A DNA stretch of 64,000 nt. It comes from Cylindrospermum sp. NIES-4074 (GTDB lineage Bacteria > Cyanobacteriota > Cyanobacteriia > Cyanobacteriales > Nostocaceae). Below are positions 63,653-64,000 of the stretch, piece after piece. Numbering within the stretch: the first letter of the stretch is position 1; each line of letters begins with the position of its first letter. Both the position numbers and the translations under genes were made by a program. The notes under the pieces were generated by a model. The model had not been told where the DNA came from and did not search any database. It saw nothing but the letters and a program-made list of their open reading frames with translations. The DNA is taken from contig AP018272.1 in the NCBI GenBank assembly GCA_003994795.1, positions 124,001 to 188,000 of the forward strand, given 5' to 3'.

Positions 63653-64000
63653 GGAAAAATAATTACACATTGCGACATGGCTTGCTACTCACCAAACGTT
63701 ATTTCGCACTGCTCGAATCAAAAACATGAGTGACGGTTGATGGTTGTTGTCTGGGGGTTCGTTGGCTGTTACGTGGCACAATTATTGTCAATAAGGATTT
63801 TTATTGCTAATAAATAATTATACTAACCATACTGAGTGATGGTTCAATGGCTGTTGATTGGTGGTTGGATGGTGGTAACGTGGCTGTTGAATAGTTGTTT
63901 AATGGTGGTTTAGTGGCGGTTCGGTGGCGCACTTTTTTGAATCGAATTTTTTTTAGCAGAAAAGTGACCACTTGATTAACAGCAGTGAAAAAAATAACCT
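63653..64000. other. Non-coding end of window with G/T-rich TGGTTG tracts
   Basis: 63760-63930 is built of irregular GGTTG, TGGTGG and GGCTGTT motifs with strong strand asymmetry. A 24-codon frame at 63841 would encode a Trp/Leu/Val-rich peptide but lacks a ribosome site. No gene supported. Confidence 0.4.

Overview
The window looks like a plasmid or other large mobile replicon of a filamentous (Nostocales-type) cyanobacterium. Signs of this are abundant HIP1 octamers (GCGATCGC), a heptanucleotide STRR array, Nostoc-type MITE and palindromic repeats, and backbone genes typical of plasmids: a PRTRC cluster, an AEP-type primase, a relaxase with MobC, a CopG-like regulator and a tyrosine recombinase. 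No rRNA, tRNA or CRISPR array was recognised. All assignments were made by reading the translations; no database search was run.

Layout. 1-8.7 kb: the 3' end of a beta-propeller protein, then an extracellular contractile injection system (eCIS)-type AAA+ ATPase whose 3' end was displaced by an IS630-family element, then a large eCIS-cargo-like protein, then transposase debris. 8.7-28.0 kb: a biosynthetic gene cluster. Its genes are a C / class I aminoacyl-tRNA-synthetase-like / PCP protein, an RraA-like protein, a 39-residue peptide behind a perfect palindrome, two tandem M29-like metalloenzymes, a PLP class V aminotransferase, a C-A-PCP module with an Ala-like pocket code, a TubC-docking/C-A-PCP-TE-TE module and a SyrD-type exporter. 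28.0-30.5 kb: a decayed Tn7-like transposon with intact-looking ends (tnsA split by an IS, tniQ with an internal deletion, no tnsB or tnsC). 30.5-46.4 kb: accessory genes (nuclease-fold protein, integrase, unknowns, STRR array, broken aldo/keto reductase, GHL10-type glycosidase, RarA-type methyltransferase domain, plasmid regulators, two-component proteins). 46.5-55.3 kb: PRTRC genes, nuclease and primase. 55.4-64 kb: CrtISO-like oxidoreductase, VapBC-type and HicAB-type toxin-antitoxin loci, HNH protein, a glpK fragment fused against a mob locus, iteron-like repeats and a candidate structured RNA.

Main discovery. The first NRPS protein carries, where an adenylation domain should be, a ValRS-like class I aminoacyl-tRNA synthetase that is circularly permuted. 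The KMSKS half and anticodon-domain remnant come first; the HIGH half and CP1 editing region come second. The new termini face the condensation domain and the carrier protein. Both ATP-binding signatures are present and the C-terminal tRNA-binding arm is missing. The simplest reading is an amino-acid activating domain that loads a carrier protein in cis. The two downstream NRPS proteins would extend and release the product and the ABC protein would export it. The small peptide gene leaves open a ribosomal scaffold.

A second theme is repeat mobility. Two MITE families are present, one sharing its end sequence with the resident IS. A 29-33 bp imperfect palindrome is inserted inside three genes, in frame in two and frame-breaking in the third.
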